A DNA stretch of 64,000 nt from Asterias rubens (taxonomy: Eukaryota; Echinodermata; Asteroidea; Forcipulatida; Asteriidae): NCBI RefSeq assembly GCF_902459465.1, contig NC_047066.1:12217047-12281046 (forward strand), read 5' to 3'. The position numbers were made by a program, and so were the translations under genes. This document shows, piece after piece, positions 47,907-59,900 of the stretch. Under the pieces are notes generated by a model. That model was not told the DNA's origin. It worked only from the letters and a program-made list of their open reading frames with translations, and did not search any database. The first letter of the stretch is position 1. Each line of letters opens with the position of its first letter.

Positions 47907-48871
47907 GCCGGTGTCAGATGCAATTGTGTCCGCCATGCAATACTGTCCGCTCCGGACACTTTTGCATATGCAATCCTTTCTGGGGCTATGCAAAAACTGT
48001 CCGGTGGACATGTACATGTGACTGTACATGTATTTGCGCGCGTTGGCAAGTGTGCAAGCACTGAACCAACATATTATGCGCATAAACTTCACTCACGTAT
48101 TTTATGATTGCAGCGAATACCCAACGGCTGACCATTTCCCATTTCATTCATGACATCAAAAATCATGCACTTAGCTTGTAAAACAAAATAATGGTGAACG
48201 TGTTCCGTCGACCAAGGGCGTTTAATTTACTGCAAGGACGGTTTTGCACGGGGGCGGACACAACTGCATATGCAAATGTGTCCGGGCGGACACAATAATT
48301 GCATTATGCAGCAGTGTCTGGGCGGACACGATTGCATATGCAAAACCGTTCGGCGGACATTATTGCATATGCAATAATGTCCTGCATAAGCACAAAAATT
48401 AGCTTAGCGTGAAGTTTTTGCCTAGCGATAAAAACAGGATTACCAATCAAATTATCACGTAATTATTATCAGAAAAGCAAACAGCCGAATGTAACAAGCT
48501 AATGGAAATGGAAATTTTGTTGGTAATCGGCCTGTTTTTAGCACGCCTGGTTTTAGGCCATAGGAAGAAATTCATGCTAAGAAATGTTTTTGTGCTTAGC
48601 AGCTCTATGAAATTGGGCCAGAGTCAGCCAACCGCCCTTTCATGCCTTTAGTCCAAAATGCTTCCTCGCAACTACCGTCCAAGTCTTTATAATTATGGGA
48701 ACTTTTCAGTCGGCGATTAATTACGACCTGGGCTTAACTGCAATGATTTTAAGACAACCTGAAACAGTCACCGCTCGACCTGAGGCTGGTGTCGCATGCA
48801 ATTATGTCCCCTATTCAATACTTTCCGGAGGACATTATTGCATGTCGGACACAATTGCATCTGACACCGGC
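47907..48871. mobile_element. ~965-bp TIR element holding TGCATATGCA palindromes
   Basis: Perfect 26-base terminal inverted repeats at 47907-47932 and 48846-48871 (GCCGGTGTCAGATGCAATTG...). Internally, words of the form GGACA..TTGCATATGCAA..TGTCC recur around 47955, 48265, 48325 and as an exact 28-base palindrome at 48355-48382. No transposase frame; non-autonomous. Confidence 0.75.
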
Positions 48872-49130
48872 TTTAAGCATTTTTTGGGCGATCTCCGGAA
48901 ACTACTTCGGCGATAAAAAAGGTGTAAAAGCTACTGGTTGAGAATGTAATTAACACAACCCTGAATCAATCAGAATCACACAGCTGGATCTGTTTAAGAT
49001 TGTTGGACCATGGCTAGACTTAGCCCTTCACTTCCAAGGCCTTGAACTTTGTTGTTGAAGGAGCACAGCAATTTTCCTCTGATAAAGGGGCACTTCTATG
49101 AGGAAAATGCAAAATTGTATTGGAACTTTG

Positions 49131-49530
49131 GCCAGGGCACCACAGCAAAATCACTTGGCACCACGGTAAAATCACTGGGCACCACGGCAAAATCACTGTG
49201 CACCACAGCAAAATCACTGGGCACCACAGCAAAATCACTTGGCACCACGGCAAAATCACTGAGCACCACAGCAAAATCACTGGGCAACACGGCAAAATCA
49301 CTGGGCACCACGGCAAAATCACTGTGCACCACAGCAAAATCACTGGGCACCACAGCAAAATCACTTGGCACCACGGCAAAATCACTGAGCACCACAGCAA
49401 AATCACTGGGCAACACGGCAAAATCACTGGGCACCACGGCAAAATCACTGTGCACCACAGCAAAATCACTGGGCACCACAGCAAAATCACTGGGCACCAC
49501 AGCAAAATCACTGGGCACCACGGCAATTGC
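49131..49530 (+). repeat. 21-bp satellite with 126-bp higher-order unit
   Basis: About 19 units of CACCACAGCAAAATCACTGGG. Variants (ACGG/ACAG, CTGTG, CTTGG, CTGAG, CAACACGG) repeat in the same order every six units. With a period divisible by 3, several frames stay open on both strands; none looks like a gene. Confidence 0.95.
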
Positions 49531-49659
49531 TGGGGGTGTCGTGGGTTGTTTCAAGGCCTGATGTTCTTTCTAGTAACAGAGGTGAGAGTCGTTGCTGGCA
49601 CTTTTGGGAGGTATGGTGAAATGGTTGCATTTCCCCCTTTTTGTAACCCCTCAGGTTTA

Positions 49660-49688
49660 GGTTTAAAGGAACACGTTGCCTTGGATCT
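49660..49688. mobile_element. Family B terminal fragment
   Basis: TTTAAAGGAACACGTTGCCT + TGGATC only, cut off at CTCTTCCC where the inverted SDR duplication resumes. Confidence 0.7.
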
Positions 49689-49769
49689 CTTCCCACCTAG
49701 GCACATTTTCATGGCTCTGCTTACTGTAAGCAAAGATTTTTTGTCAGGAATCTTTTTTTGTCAGGAAGC

Positions 49770-50163
49770 TTAAAGGCAGTGGCGCTATTGGTAATTACCC
49801 CGGTACTCAAAATAATTATTAGCATAAAACCTTTCTTGGTGATGAGTAATAGGGAGAGGTTGATGGTATAAAACATTGTGAGAAACGGCTCCCTCTGAAG
49901 TGCCCTAGTTTTTGAGAAAGAAGTAATTTTCCACGAATTTGATTTCAAGACCTCAGATTTAGAACTTGAGGTCTCAAAATCAACCATCTAAACGCACACA
50001 ACTTCGTGTGACAAGGGTGTTTTTTTCTGTCATTATTATCTCGCAATTTCGATGACCGATTGAGCTCAAATTTTCACAGGTTAGTTATTTTATGCATATG
50101 TTGAGATACACCAACTGTGAAGGCTAGTCTTTGACAATTACCAATAGTGTCCACTGCCTTTAA
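49770..50163. mobile_element. Family A MITE copy
   Basis: TTAA-bounded; a LINE fragment abuts its right end at 50164. Confidence 0.88.
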
Positions 50164-50830
50164 ATCTTTTTATATTCGCAATGATATTTTATTTCGTTTT
50201 TATCAAAGTGTTATCCAGTCCATTATCTCTTTCTGCATTTGTGTCTGGTATGGTAATCTTAGAGCCAAAGACAGCCACCGACTGGAACGTGTCATTAAAG
50301 CGGCTTCCAAAACGATTGGCTTGGACATTGTATTTTTGAATCGGCCATTACCTCTAAAATTTAAGTCATTATGCAAGATCATACCCAGACACTTTATTCT
50401 TCAGTGGTTGTCAAAAAATCAAGAAGAATTTGTCCTCCCCCCACCCCCACTAAGCATTTAAGAATGTCATTCTTGCCTAATGCTTGCCACCTGTTCAACT
50501 CCAAATTCAAAAGTTAATCCCCTGCTTTGTCCTCTTTCTGCTTTTCCTGGTTGAATGGCATCACAGTCAATGTGTACTTAAGTTTTTTTTTATTATTGTT
50601 CCTCTTTTGTGATTTTTATGTTTTTTTTCATCTCCCCTGTAATTTTTTGGATGGTTTTAAATATCTTTTTCTGCGTATTTTTTTCCTGTTTATATTTTAA
50701 TACCTGTAGTTTATATTTATATTTATTTTTTTAAATTCTGTGTTTTTTATCATGGATGCACACTGGAAGGCAATTTTCATGTTTTTAACGTGATGTGAAT
50801 AATAAATTGAATTGAAATTGAATTGAATCT
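50164..50830 (+). pseudogene. 5'-truncated LINE fragment (reverse-transcriptase C-terminus)
   Basis: Frame 50147-50461 reads RFYQSVIQSIISFCICVWYG then RLERVIKAASKTIG, typical of the end of non-LTR retrotransposon ORF2. A 3' UTR follows, and a TTGAATTGAA repeat tail ends at about 50828. Confidence 0.75.
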
Positions 50831-51231
50831 GCGCTTTTTACTGAAGCAAGGAGTTCAGTGCTTATGTCAAGCATATTTCACAGGGTAGCAGGAAATTGTT
50901 GCTTGTGCATGTGTGTAAATCACAATTCTAAGCATTCTCCGCTTACACAGCTAGCAAAAAAGTTTGTCACTTGTCCTGTAAGCGGGAATTGGTGATCACA
51001 AGCGCGGAATTCAGGGAAAAGCAGAGGCATAAAATTGGGCTGATTGATGGGTTTATCACCATTGTTTTCACATCTAAAACTGAACACTTCTTCTTGTTTT
51101 CTCATCATCCTGTTATTGGCACTAAATAAATGTACTGTTGGATTTGTAATAAATATATATTTTTCAATGAGAAAGATAAATAATGTTTTTAACCAATAAC
51201 AAAGTAGAGTTAATTTGCCATCTGGTTCCAG

Positions 51232-51272
51232 GTGCTATTGTGAATGTTTCCAGTGTGAACGGTGTGATGCCT
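51232..51272 (+). pseudogene. Orphan copy of SDR exon 5 in inverted orientation
   Basis: All 41 bases equal exon 5 (42391-42351), reading [14 protein letters not shown], and both the CAG acceptor and GTAAGTATT donor are kept. Flanking intron sequence is similar for ~40 bases on the left and ~80 on the right. It is on the opposite strand, upstream of the SDR first exon, so it cannot be spliced into that gene's sense transcript. Confidence 0.9.
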
Positions 51273-51351
51273 GTAAGTATTAACATTCAACACTCTTTAA
51301 CTCAAACTTAAATATTTTTATATACATTTTGTAACTCAAGAAAAAATCCTC

Positions 51352-51575
51352 TACTCTCTTAATATAAAAGAGTGAAAAACCACTCGTTCTGTCCGCCATA
51401 CCACTCTTGTAAAGGGCCATGGCGGGCAACTCTTTTTAGAGTGAAAGACAGGTACTTTAAACTCGATTTAGAGTGAAGTTTGTTCCAATTTCACTCAAAC
51501 AGAATGACACAGAATGACTCACTCTCAAAAGAGTGAAACTGACACCAATTTTTACTCTTTTACATTAAGAGAGTA
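51352..51575. mobile_element. Short MITE with TACTCTCTTAAT ends
   Basis: TACTCTCTTAATATAAAAGA against TTTTACATTAAGAGAGTA; inner GAGTGAAA words are repeated in both senses. It lies just beyond the orphan exon block. Confidence 0.75.
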
Positions 51576-51593
51576 TATGGTTTAGCCTAAGTA

Positions 51594-51740
51594 TGGGTGC
51601 GTTCGTTTAGCTTCCCTGGGTCGACCCTGGTGTGTGGCGTTTTTTTTTCCAGGACGAACATGGGTAACTATCTGCACACTTTCGTCCTGAAAAAAGAAAA
51701 CGCCACACATGGTTGTGTAGCATCAAGTGAGCGTGTGTCA
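51594..51740. mobile_element. Family F left end plus a hairpin insertion
   Basis: TGGGTGCGTTCGTTTAGCTT + CCCTGGGTCGACC, then a hairpin GTGTGGCGTTTT...TTCCAGGACGAA / TTCGTCCTG...AACGCCACAC (51640-51715). No right end found. Confidence 0.6.
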
Positions 51741-52244
51741 CGCACTTACACAACGCTGTTCAAATTGGGGCACCCCATTAATCCAGTAATTAGGCTTATC
51801 TCACATAATTGAAGTTTTCGTTAAGGCATATATAAAGGGGAAAGCATTCTAGAGAACAAGTAATGTATATGAAGATAAGAAGAAACTATAGTAAATAACT
51901 AGTAAACTTGCGGGTACAACCATGTGTAAATCTCTTAGGGTCAGTGTTGGCTCTGAAAAGAGCCGGTTGGGTCTTGACGTTTTGAACAGTAAACTCTGCT
52001 TGTCTTCAGGAGAGAAAGATGCTGTGAAGAAGAAAACAAATTGTCCTGATCAATAAAAAAAAGCGGATATCCCCTTTAAGGCCCGGTCACACAGGCCTGG
52101 ATAACGAGAATGAAAACGAGAATGTTATTCAATGCACGCCCTCGATTGGTTGAATGAGCGCGGGCTTATTCTGTGTGGAGAAATTCAACCAATAGACTCC
52201 GTTCTCTTTGCGTTGTGATCCTTATCGTTTTCGTTAAAGCAGAG

Positions 52245-52745
52245 ACTTAATTTACAGGCCTGTTATAAGGAATGAGTGACCAATAATGGCCGATCGATCT
52301 CAAACCACTGCCAGTTACTGTTTTCATAGTTGTTAGCAAAAACCAATTCCATAATATTCCTTCAACAGAAACTTTGTATACATTCATAAACGGACTGCCT
52401 TTGAAAGTACTAGATTGGATGTGAACCTGCGACTGATTTTACAGCGCGCAGTATACAACTGAGCTATCTAGCCCTAATGCTAGGCAGTCTCTAGGTGCAA
52501 GTCAGATGAATGGTTTCTTCAGAACTGGAATACAGGGACAGTTAACACCATTTTTATTTGTTTGTTCACCCAGTAATGTAGCTTAACAGCAGACATATTT
52601 AATTATTTTCAAAATACTTGTTCCTATAAGAAACTAATCCAACATTTCCTGAATAAATTATTCTTTTACACAAAAGCCTGTAGCAAGTTTGTCTACATTT
52701 TTTTAACCACAATTATTACTTACTTTAATGGTTGCGCCATCCCCC
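52245..52745 (-). repeat. Right member of the inverted pair with 32030-32640
   Basis: Reverse-complement match including the tRNA-like part (52409-52480), a single copy of the ~175-base unit, and a family C-like edge at 52280-52370. Confidence 0.75.
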
Positions 52746-53287
52746 TCCCCAAGCAGCAGTAACACTTTAGGAAATGGCATTTTATCTTCCGAAAAGGCAA
52801 TAATTATAGGTGAAGAAATTATACCGTGAATTTTATTACAAAAATATTATTAGCAAACTACACGTTAAAATACAATCAGGTTATAAAATGGTGCTTAAAA
52901 ATGGTTGAGTGTAATTAAAAAGAATTAATATATTTTTTATACAAGTATGAAGTGACTACAACCTCTTCTAGTCGAAATGGTCTGAACCCAAATTTGATTT
53001 TATGGTCTGAACCCAAATTTGATTTTATGGTCGAAATTTAATGAAAAAAAGAAAAGCAGAAAAACAAGTTTAGATTTGAGTGTCACCAATTAATCGCCCA
53101 ATGAAAAATTTGTAAGGACGATTAAAAAAAAATAAAAAAATATGTTGTTACACAAATTTTGTTGTCAAAGACCTCACCTAGTTTGGGTTTACATAAAATA
53201 ATCATTATTGCACGAAATTTGTCCTCATCATTTTGGTAGTGAGATAAATCATACTCCTATCCCTTACCTTCAAATCATTTATTTTCT

Positions 53288-53530
53288 ATGGGTGCGTTCA
53301 ATTAGATTCCCGTGTCGACCCTTCGGTGCTGACTCAAGTGAACCCCTGACATAAGCTAACCGAACGATCACACTCGCCCTCTCATGGTGACGTCATGCAC
53401 CTCGGGCCAGCCCCAAGTGACCCACTCCACAAGCAGGGCACTAGGGGCTGATCCAGGTGTGCCCCTGGAATGACGTCAGAGTTCTGCGAACGCACCGGGG
53501 TCGACACGGGGAAGCTAATCGAACGCACCA
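53288..53530. mobile_element. Family F MITE, 14 bases past the myosin stop
   Basis: GGGTGCGTTCAATTAG...GTGTCGACCC mirrored by GGGTCGACACGGGGAAGC...CGAACGCACC; likely inside the myosin 3' UTR. Confidence 0.82.
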
Positions 53531-53543
53531 AATGGCTCACCCA

Positions 53544-53957
53544 CTAGAGTTGTACTGGTCCTTTCAGGAGTAGAGCCGTCACAATAGCACCCAGTGCAAA
53601 GTCTACTGCAGGTTTCTTCAGTATGCCAATCAAAGTCCCGGAGAGACCAGTTCGGCGAGTCTCATCCGAGCCCGCCATCCTCTCCGCCGTCCCCGATTCC
53701 AGCGTGTCATCATCCTCATCCAGATCGTCTTCATAGTGGTCCTCAAGATGCTGCACTCGGCTGGTCATCTCCTGGGTCTTGCTGCACCGTCGGGGTAGGA
53801 TCCCGGCGCTGAACAGGCCGTACTGATGATGATGAGTGGGGGCCGTCAGGTCCAACAGTCCCCCTGAGAGTGTCCTTAGCGTCTCGGACTTGCGGCATGG
53901 CGAGGACCTCGTCAAAGACTCCACTCCTGAGAGCCTGTCTCTGCATTCCATAAACTC
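53544..53957 (-). CDS. MYO19: Myosin last exon: tail with hydrophobic C-terminus
   Basis: Acceptor CTCCCAAG, then [15 protein letters not shown], an acidic run ([12 protein letters not shown]), and the ending [20 protein letters not shown] plus LKGPVQL and stop. The last ~20 residues are hydrophobic with flanking lysines, as in tail-anchored outer-membrane proteins. Exon 7's phase selects this frame over the overlapping 85-residue alternative. Confidence 0.8.
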   Translation of the reverse strand, partial: EFMECRDRLSGVESLTRSSPCRKSETLRTLSGGLLDLTAPTHHHQYGLFSAGILPRRCSKTQEMTSRVQHLEDHYEDDLDEDDDTLESGTAERMAGSDETRRTGLSGTLIGILKKPAVDFALGAIVTALLLKGPVQL

Positions 53958-56900
53958 CTTGGGAGAAAAAATAAACAAATGATATCGTCCCATGAAGCAT
54001 TGATCACTAAAGCTTTCTTGCATTCTTCATTCCTTGTCACATTCTCTTTGTTCAATTTTAACTTCATAGAGCTGCACTTCAGAGACCATCATTTCTGTGT
54101 AATCAACATCAAACGCCCAGACATGACTGATAGTGTTCAGCTTTTGACATAGCCTTTTCTTGTAAAAATGTCTGTAAAACTCAATCTGGAACAGATATTT
54201 GGTTTTGTTTTAAAAATAAAGATACTATGTAAACACGGGAAAAATTGAAAAATGTCAATTCAGATCATGAGCTTTATTTTGACTCTTTTCGGTTAAGTGG
54301 AAGTAGGTCAGATATTGCAGCCATTCCCATGCAGAATTTAACCTTCCTATGACGACTAATGAATGACAGAAAAACGAACCAGCTTTCGCATTGCGTTGTT
54401 ATTGAGTTCACATTGAAACACAATTTTCCACATCAATATTGTTAGCGTCCTTTCTCCGATAACATTTCACTACGCCCTTCCAAGCACACGGCAACAAAAT
54501 TTTTGGGGAAAAAAAAATCTTCAGGTTAATCCACTGACCTCATCACTTGAGGTGCTATCATCAAATGGAGCCAAGCTGCCATCATGCTGTGTTACAGACC
54601 CCTGACTAGTCTCCCCTTCAAGCAGTGAACCATCATCACTGTGTCCCAACAGCAACCCCTGCCTAGCCTCCAGCTCTTCCCTCATCTGTTGACGTCTGAT
54701 GCAGAATTCCAGCATGGCTTGCTGTATGACTCGGGCAGCGTCGTTCATAACCACTAGGCACTCCCGAACTTTCCAGCCACGATAAGCTTAAAACCAAAAA
54801 TGATAAGAAACAAAGTTTACCATCAAATTTAAGATTTTTTAGAACATGGGACATATCTAGCCAATGTAAAAACTGAAGGTTCATTCGAAGAAAGAAACTT
54901 TGTCTTGCTCTTGCAGCACCTGTAAGTAAGTAATACATACCTGCTTGTATTAGAACTGCTGCCTTGAGTTGTCGATCGCTCTGTTGCTTTAGATATCTTC
55001 TCCACCATCGCTGGATGCATGTCACAACCTTTGACATCACTAGTGCCCTCTGACCTTCCAACTCTTCAAGCTAGTGCATTGGAAAAACCAAAAATTAGTT
55101 TAGAGTAAAGCACATTGTAGTATCCTTGCACTACACACTAACACTGTAGAGCTACCCAATCTATAGACATGTGTTTCTCATCCACATTCCAATATCATGA
55201 TCCAACTAATGAATATGCATATAGAGACCACCACCCCATGCAGTGATTGTACCCTTGAAACAGTAGCCCATTGATAAGTATATATCTTACATTGTATGTG
55301 TACTATAAGCAAGACATGTGTGAGACACAATAAACCAAGCAAGCATCAAAGCAACAGCTCTTGTAGAACTCAAGACATTACACACATGTTCAGAGTAAAC
55401 TCATTCGTGGTGTTTGAAGGGATACAATGTACCTAAGCAGAGCTGCTAACATTTGCATCTTGAAGGTCTCGTGTGCTGTGTAATGCACATAAAATAACCC
55501 AGAGCACTTATAAATAATAATAACAAATTCTTATATAGCGCATTTCACAATAAACCGTATCAATGCGCTTTACATTAGTCCCCTGGTCATTGGGCCAATA
55601 AACATCCCTTTAATCTTTCTCAGCTCCCAATAGGGAGTATACAGCCCCGAGCTGCCATGGCGCTCCGAAAGCTTTTCATTAACAATATCAACCTCTACCC
55701 TCCCAGGTACCCATTTATACCCCTGGGTGCAGAGAAGCAATTATAGTAAAGTATCTTGCTCAAGGACACAAGTGTCACGACCGGGATTCGAACCCACACT
55801 CCGGTGAATTAGCACCACAACTTGAATTCGATGCTCTTAACCACTCGGCCGTGACACTCTACAAACTTATCTTAAAGAGAAGGGGAAGGGGTTCGTCTCG
55901 CTGTTCCTGGTCTAATTGACAGCACATTGCGGCACAGCATCTTGTAAACCATTACATGGTGCTTTAAATGAATTGGTCTCATACTTGAAGACGTAGCTCC
56001 CCAAAGGGGTGTACCATCAAGCAGGCCTGAATCCTTGATTCTGATTGGTCGATCCATAGCAACAAGGAGGTGATATAAACTTATATCGCACAGCTATTAT
56101 CACACCCTGCGTATTGTGTGCCGAGAAGTTTTTGTCAATTCAAAAGTGGCGCGTTTGCGTCAAATGCTGATCGCCACATGCGTTGCTTGAAGTTTGCTTG
56201 AAAATAAATTTGTTATCACACGCTCGCTCGTGGAAATACAGACAAAATATAGCACATCTGTCTTCCATATCCAATGGCCTCAATGGATATGGTCTGCAGT
56301 AGTGTTGTTTTTTTTGTATTCCACATGCACTTGTACTGTGATAAATACTATGAGCACCCATTATTATTATTGTTTTTATTATCGTGATTACCTGACCATC
56401 GCGTAGGAATATCTTTGTCTTTCCAAACTGCGCCGTTGCAGGTTCGTTCTCACGATCCTCCTCCAGATGGAAGATTCTCTCCATGACGGAAACGCACATT
56501 CTCTTGCTAGCCTCTCGACTTCCGCTAGATTCTTCTCCATTCATCTTGCCACCATTGAGATGGAGAACTCTGTAGCGATCGTAAAACTCTGTGTAGGGCA
56601 TTCTAAGAATTAAAATAAAAACAATTAAGAGCCAATTGTGAGATTAAAGGGTCTATGTACTTTTTTCTAACACAAAACACAATGTCCACAGACTTACATT
56701 AGACTTAGTTTGAAGATAATGATGGTAGAAAGCTTCCCTTAAAATATTACTTACTGAGGTGCTGTAGTTTTTGAGAAATGAGTAAAACAATGTCACGGCA
56801 AACGCCTTCAGTGCCTCTGTGAAGAATTAGGACCAGACATTGCTGTTTCACCCATTAAGAAAATCAAGGGCTACCCTAGGTGATCAGGCATTTTGTACAC

Positions 56901-59900
56901 GCTGCTCCAAAACTATGGAACAATCTCCCTCCTTGATGACTTTCAATCAAAGTTAAAAACCAATTTGTTTACTTCAAGCAACTAATTCATTCTTGCTCTG
57001 TTTGTGTATTTGTTTTTTTCATTATTCTCTGTATTTTATTAACGTTCTTGTATTGGGCAGTAGAGTATATTAAAATAGGTCACGGCACAATAAAAATGTC
57101 CGTATTATTCATGCAAATAGATTTTGATAGATGCCAATGATGGAGTAAAGGCCGAGTCACACTGCAGCGATAATGAAAACGATCATGACGCAAAGAGAAC
57201 GCATTATATTGGTTGAATGAGCGCGTGCGTATTCTGCGTGGAGCAATTCAACCAATAGAATGCGTTTTCTTTAACAATCATAATAAAAGAGTATTTATAT
57301 AGTGCCTTATGCCAGGCCTCAAGACGCTTTCCACTAAAATACAATGTTTTAAAAGCAACACTAAATAATAATTAATAATAATAATAATAATTTGGGGGGC
57401 TAATCGTCCTTACTCGCAGCTAAGAGCTGAATTGCGAAGGACGCGGCTACAACGTGTTCGAGAAGCAGGCATGCAAGGGCGCATTCAGCTGCCAGCCACA
57501 TCAACCCAATATGACCACGGAGCACAGCCAAGATCGAAAGTGTTTGATTTTTTCCTGAGGGAGGAAAACCGGATAGTCTGGAAAACCCTCGTGGCACAGC
57601 AGAGAACCAACGCACAACTCAACTCACATATGGCCCCGACCGGGAATCGAACCGGGGTCACCTTGGTGAGAGGCGAGCGCTTTACGCACAAGCCAACCGT
57701 GCCACCCAAATAGAGACAAGGCAGTCTAAAAATCACAAAAAGAGTAAACAAATTAAAATTAACACAACCACCAGGAGCAAACCATGATTAAAAAATACTA
57801 GAGGTAAGAGGTTACCAGCACCTCGCCCTAACGACAAGAACCTAAGCAACAACATACTTAAAATAATTAAATACAATGACAAAATTTAATTTTGGGCCGT
57901 GATCGTTATCGCTGCAGTGTGACTCGGCCTTTATGGTGGTAATGGAAGGTTTTCACTGCACAGACCTTGCTGGGAAGCCCTTGGCGCTGATGGCGATTGT
58001 CTCCAGCACTCCACAGGCCCTGAGTTGACTGACTACATGGTTGCTGTCAAAGTCCCCAGGTTGACAGGTCAGGTTGGGCTTGATGCAGCGGATGTAGTGA
58101 GGGGCTGTAGACCTCAGGGTACCCATCAAGCTGTCCAGAGACGTCTGGTGAAAAAAGAAATATCATCGGTCAATATAGGGTGTGTTCCACTAGCTTCCCT
58201 GGGTCGACCCGATCGCCCCCCGGTGCATTCGAATAGCTTGGATGGACGTCATTCCAGGGGCTCACCCGGGTCAGCCCCCAGTGCCTAATGTGGAGCGTGT
58301 CACTTGGGGCTGGCCCGAGGTGCATGACGTCACCACGAGAGGGCGAGTGTGATCGTTCGATTAGCTCTTGTCAGGGGCTCAACCGGATGAGCACTGCGGG
58401 GTCGGCATGGGGAAGCTAACTGAACGCAACCATAGACTTGTTTTGCAGTAACACCATGTGTGTGTCTACTTGCCAGGTAGAGTTTGTTCTTAGAGAACTG
58501 TCTCGCTTTATTCTACTCCCGCGGAATAGATTTATCAGATGTTCAGGAGACTTCTCAGCTCTGAATAGAACTGTCCTGCTTTTTAACTACATGTACTACC
58601 CGGGCGGAAGGTAGAAAATGGGCTGGAACTACTACTTTAGCTTATTATAGGATCGTGGAAGGTAGAAAATGGGCTGGAACTACTACTTTAGCTTATTATA
58701 GGATCGTGGAAGGTAGAAAATCGGCTGAAACTACTACTTTAGCTTATTATAGGATCGTGGAAGGTAGAAAATCGGCTGAAACTACTACTTTAGCTTATTA
58801 TAGGATCGTGGAAGGTAGAAAATCGGCTGAAACTACTACTTTAGCTTATTATAGGATCGTGGAAGGTAGAAAATCGGCTGGAACTACTACTTTAGCTTAT
58901 TATAGGATCGTGGAAGGTAGAAAATGGGCTGGAACTACTACTTTAGCTTATTATAGGATCGTGGAAGGTATAAAATGGGCTGGAACTACTACTTTAGCTT
59001 ATTATAGGATCGTGGAAGGTATAAAATGGGCTGGAACTACTACTTTAGCTTATTATAGGATCGTGGAAGGTATAAAATGGGCTGGAACTACTACTTTAGC
59101 TTATTATAGGATCGTGGAAGGTAGAAAATCGGCTGAAACTACTACTTTAGCTTATTATAGGATCGTGGAAGGTATAAAATGGGCTGGAACTACTACTTTA
59201 GCTTATTATAGGATCGTGGAAGGTAGAAAATGGGCTGGAACTACTACTTTAGCTTATTATAGGATCGTGGAAGGTAGAAAATCGGCTGAAACTACTACTT
59301 TAGCTTATTATAGGATCGTGGAAGGTAGAAAATCGGCTGAAACTACTACTTTAGCTTATTATAGGATCGTGGAAGGTAGAAAATCGGCTGAAACTACTAC
59401 TTTAGCTTATTATAGGATCGTGGAAGGTAGAAAATCGGCTGAAACTACTACTTTAGCTTATTATAGGATCGTGGAAGGTAGAAAATCGGCTGAAACTACT
59501 ACTTTAGCTTATTATAGGATCGTGGAAGGTAGAAAATCGGCTGAAACTACTACTTTAGCTTATTATAGGATCGTGGAAGGTAGAAAATCGGCTGAAACTA
59601 CTACTTTAGCTTATTATAGGATCGTGGAAGGTAGAAAATCGGCTGAAACTACTACTTTAGCTTATTATAGGATCGTGGAAGGTAGAAAATCGGCTGAAAC
59701 TACTACTTTAGCTTATTATAGGATCGTGGAAGGTAGAAAATCGGCTGAAACTACTACTTTAGCTTATTATAGGATCGTGGAAGGTAGAAAGTCGGCTGAA
59801 ACTACTACTTTAGCTTATTATAGGATCGTGGAAGGTAGAAAATCGGCTGAAACTACTACTTTAGCTTATTATAGGATCGTGGAAGGTAGAAAATCGGCTG

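Noticed and set aside
49020..49773. Overlapping long open frames (152-217 codons) on both strands
   Set aside because: All come from the 21-bp repeat, whose period is a multiple of 3; no start context, domain or unique sequence.
53743..54000. Alternative 85-codon frame over the last myosin exon
   Set aside because: The phase of the preceding exon selects the other frame, which runs to the hydrophobic tail.
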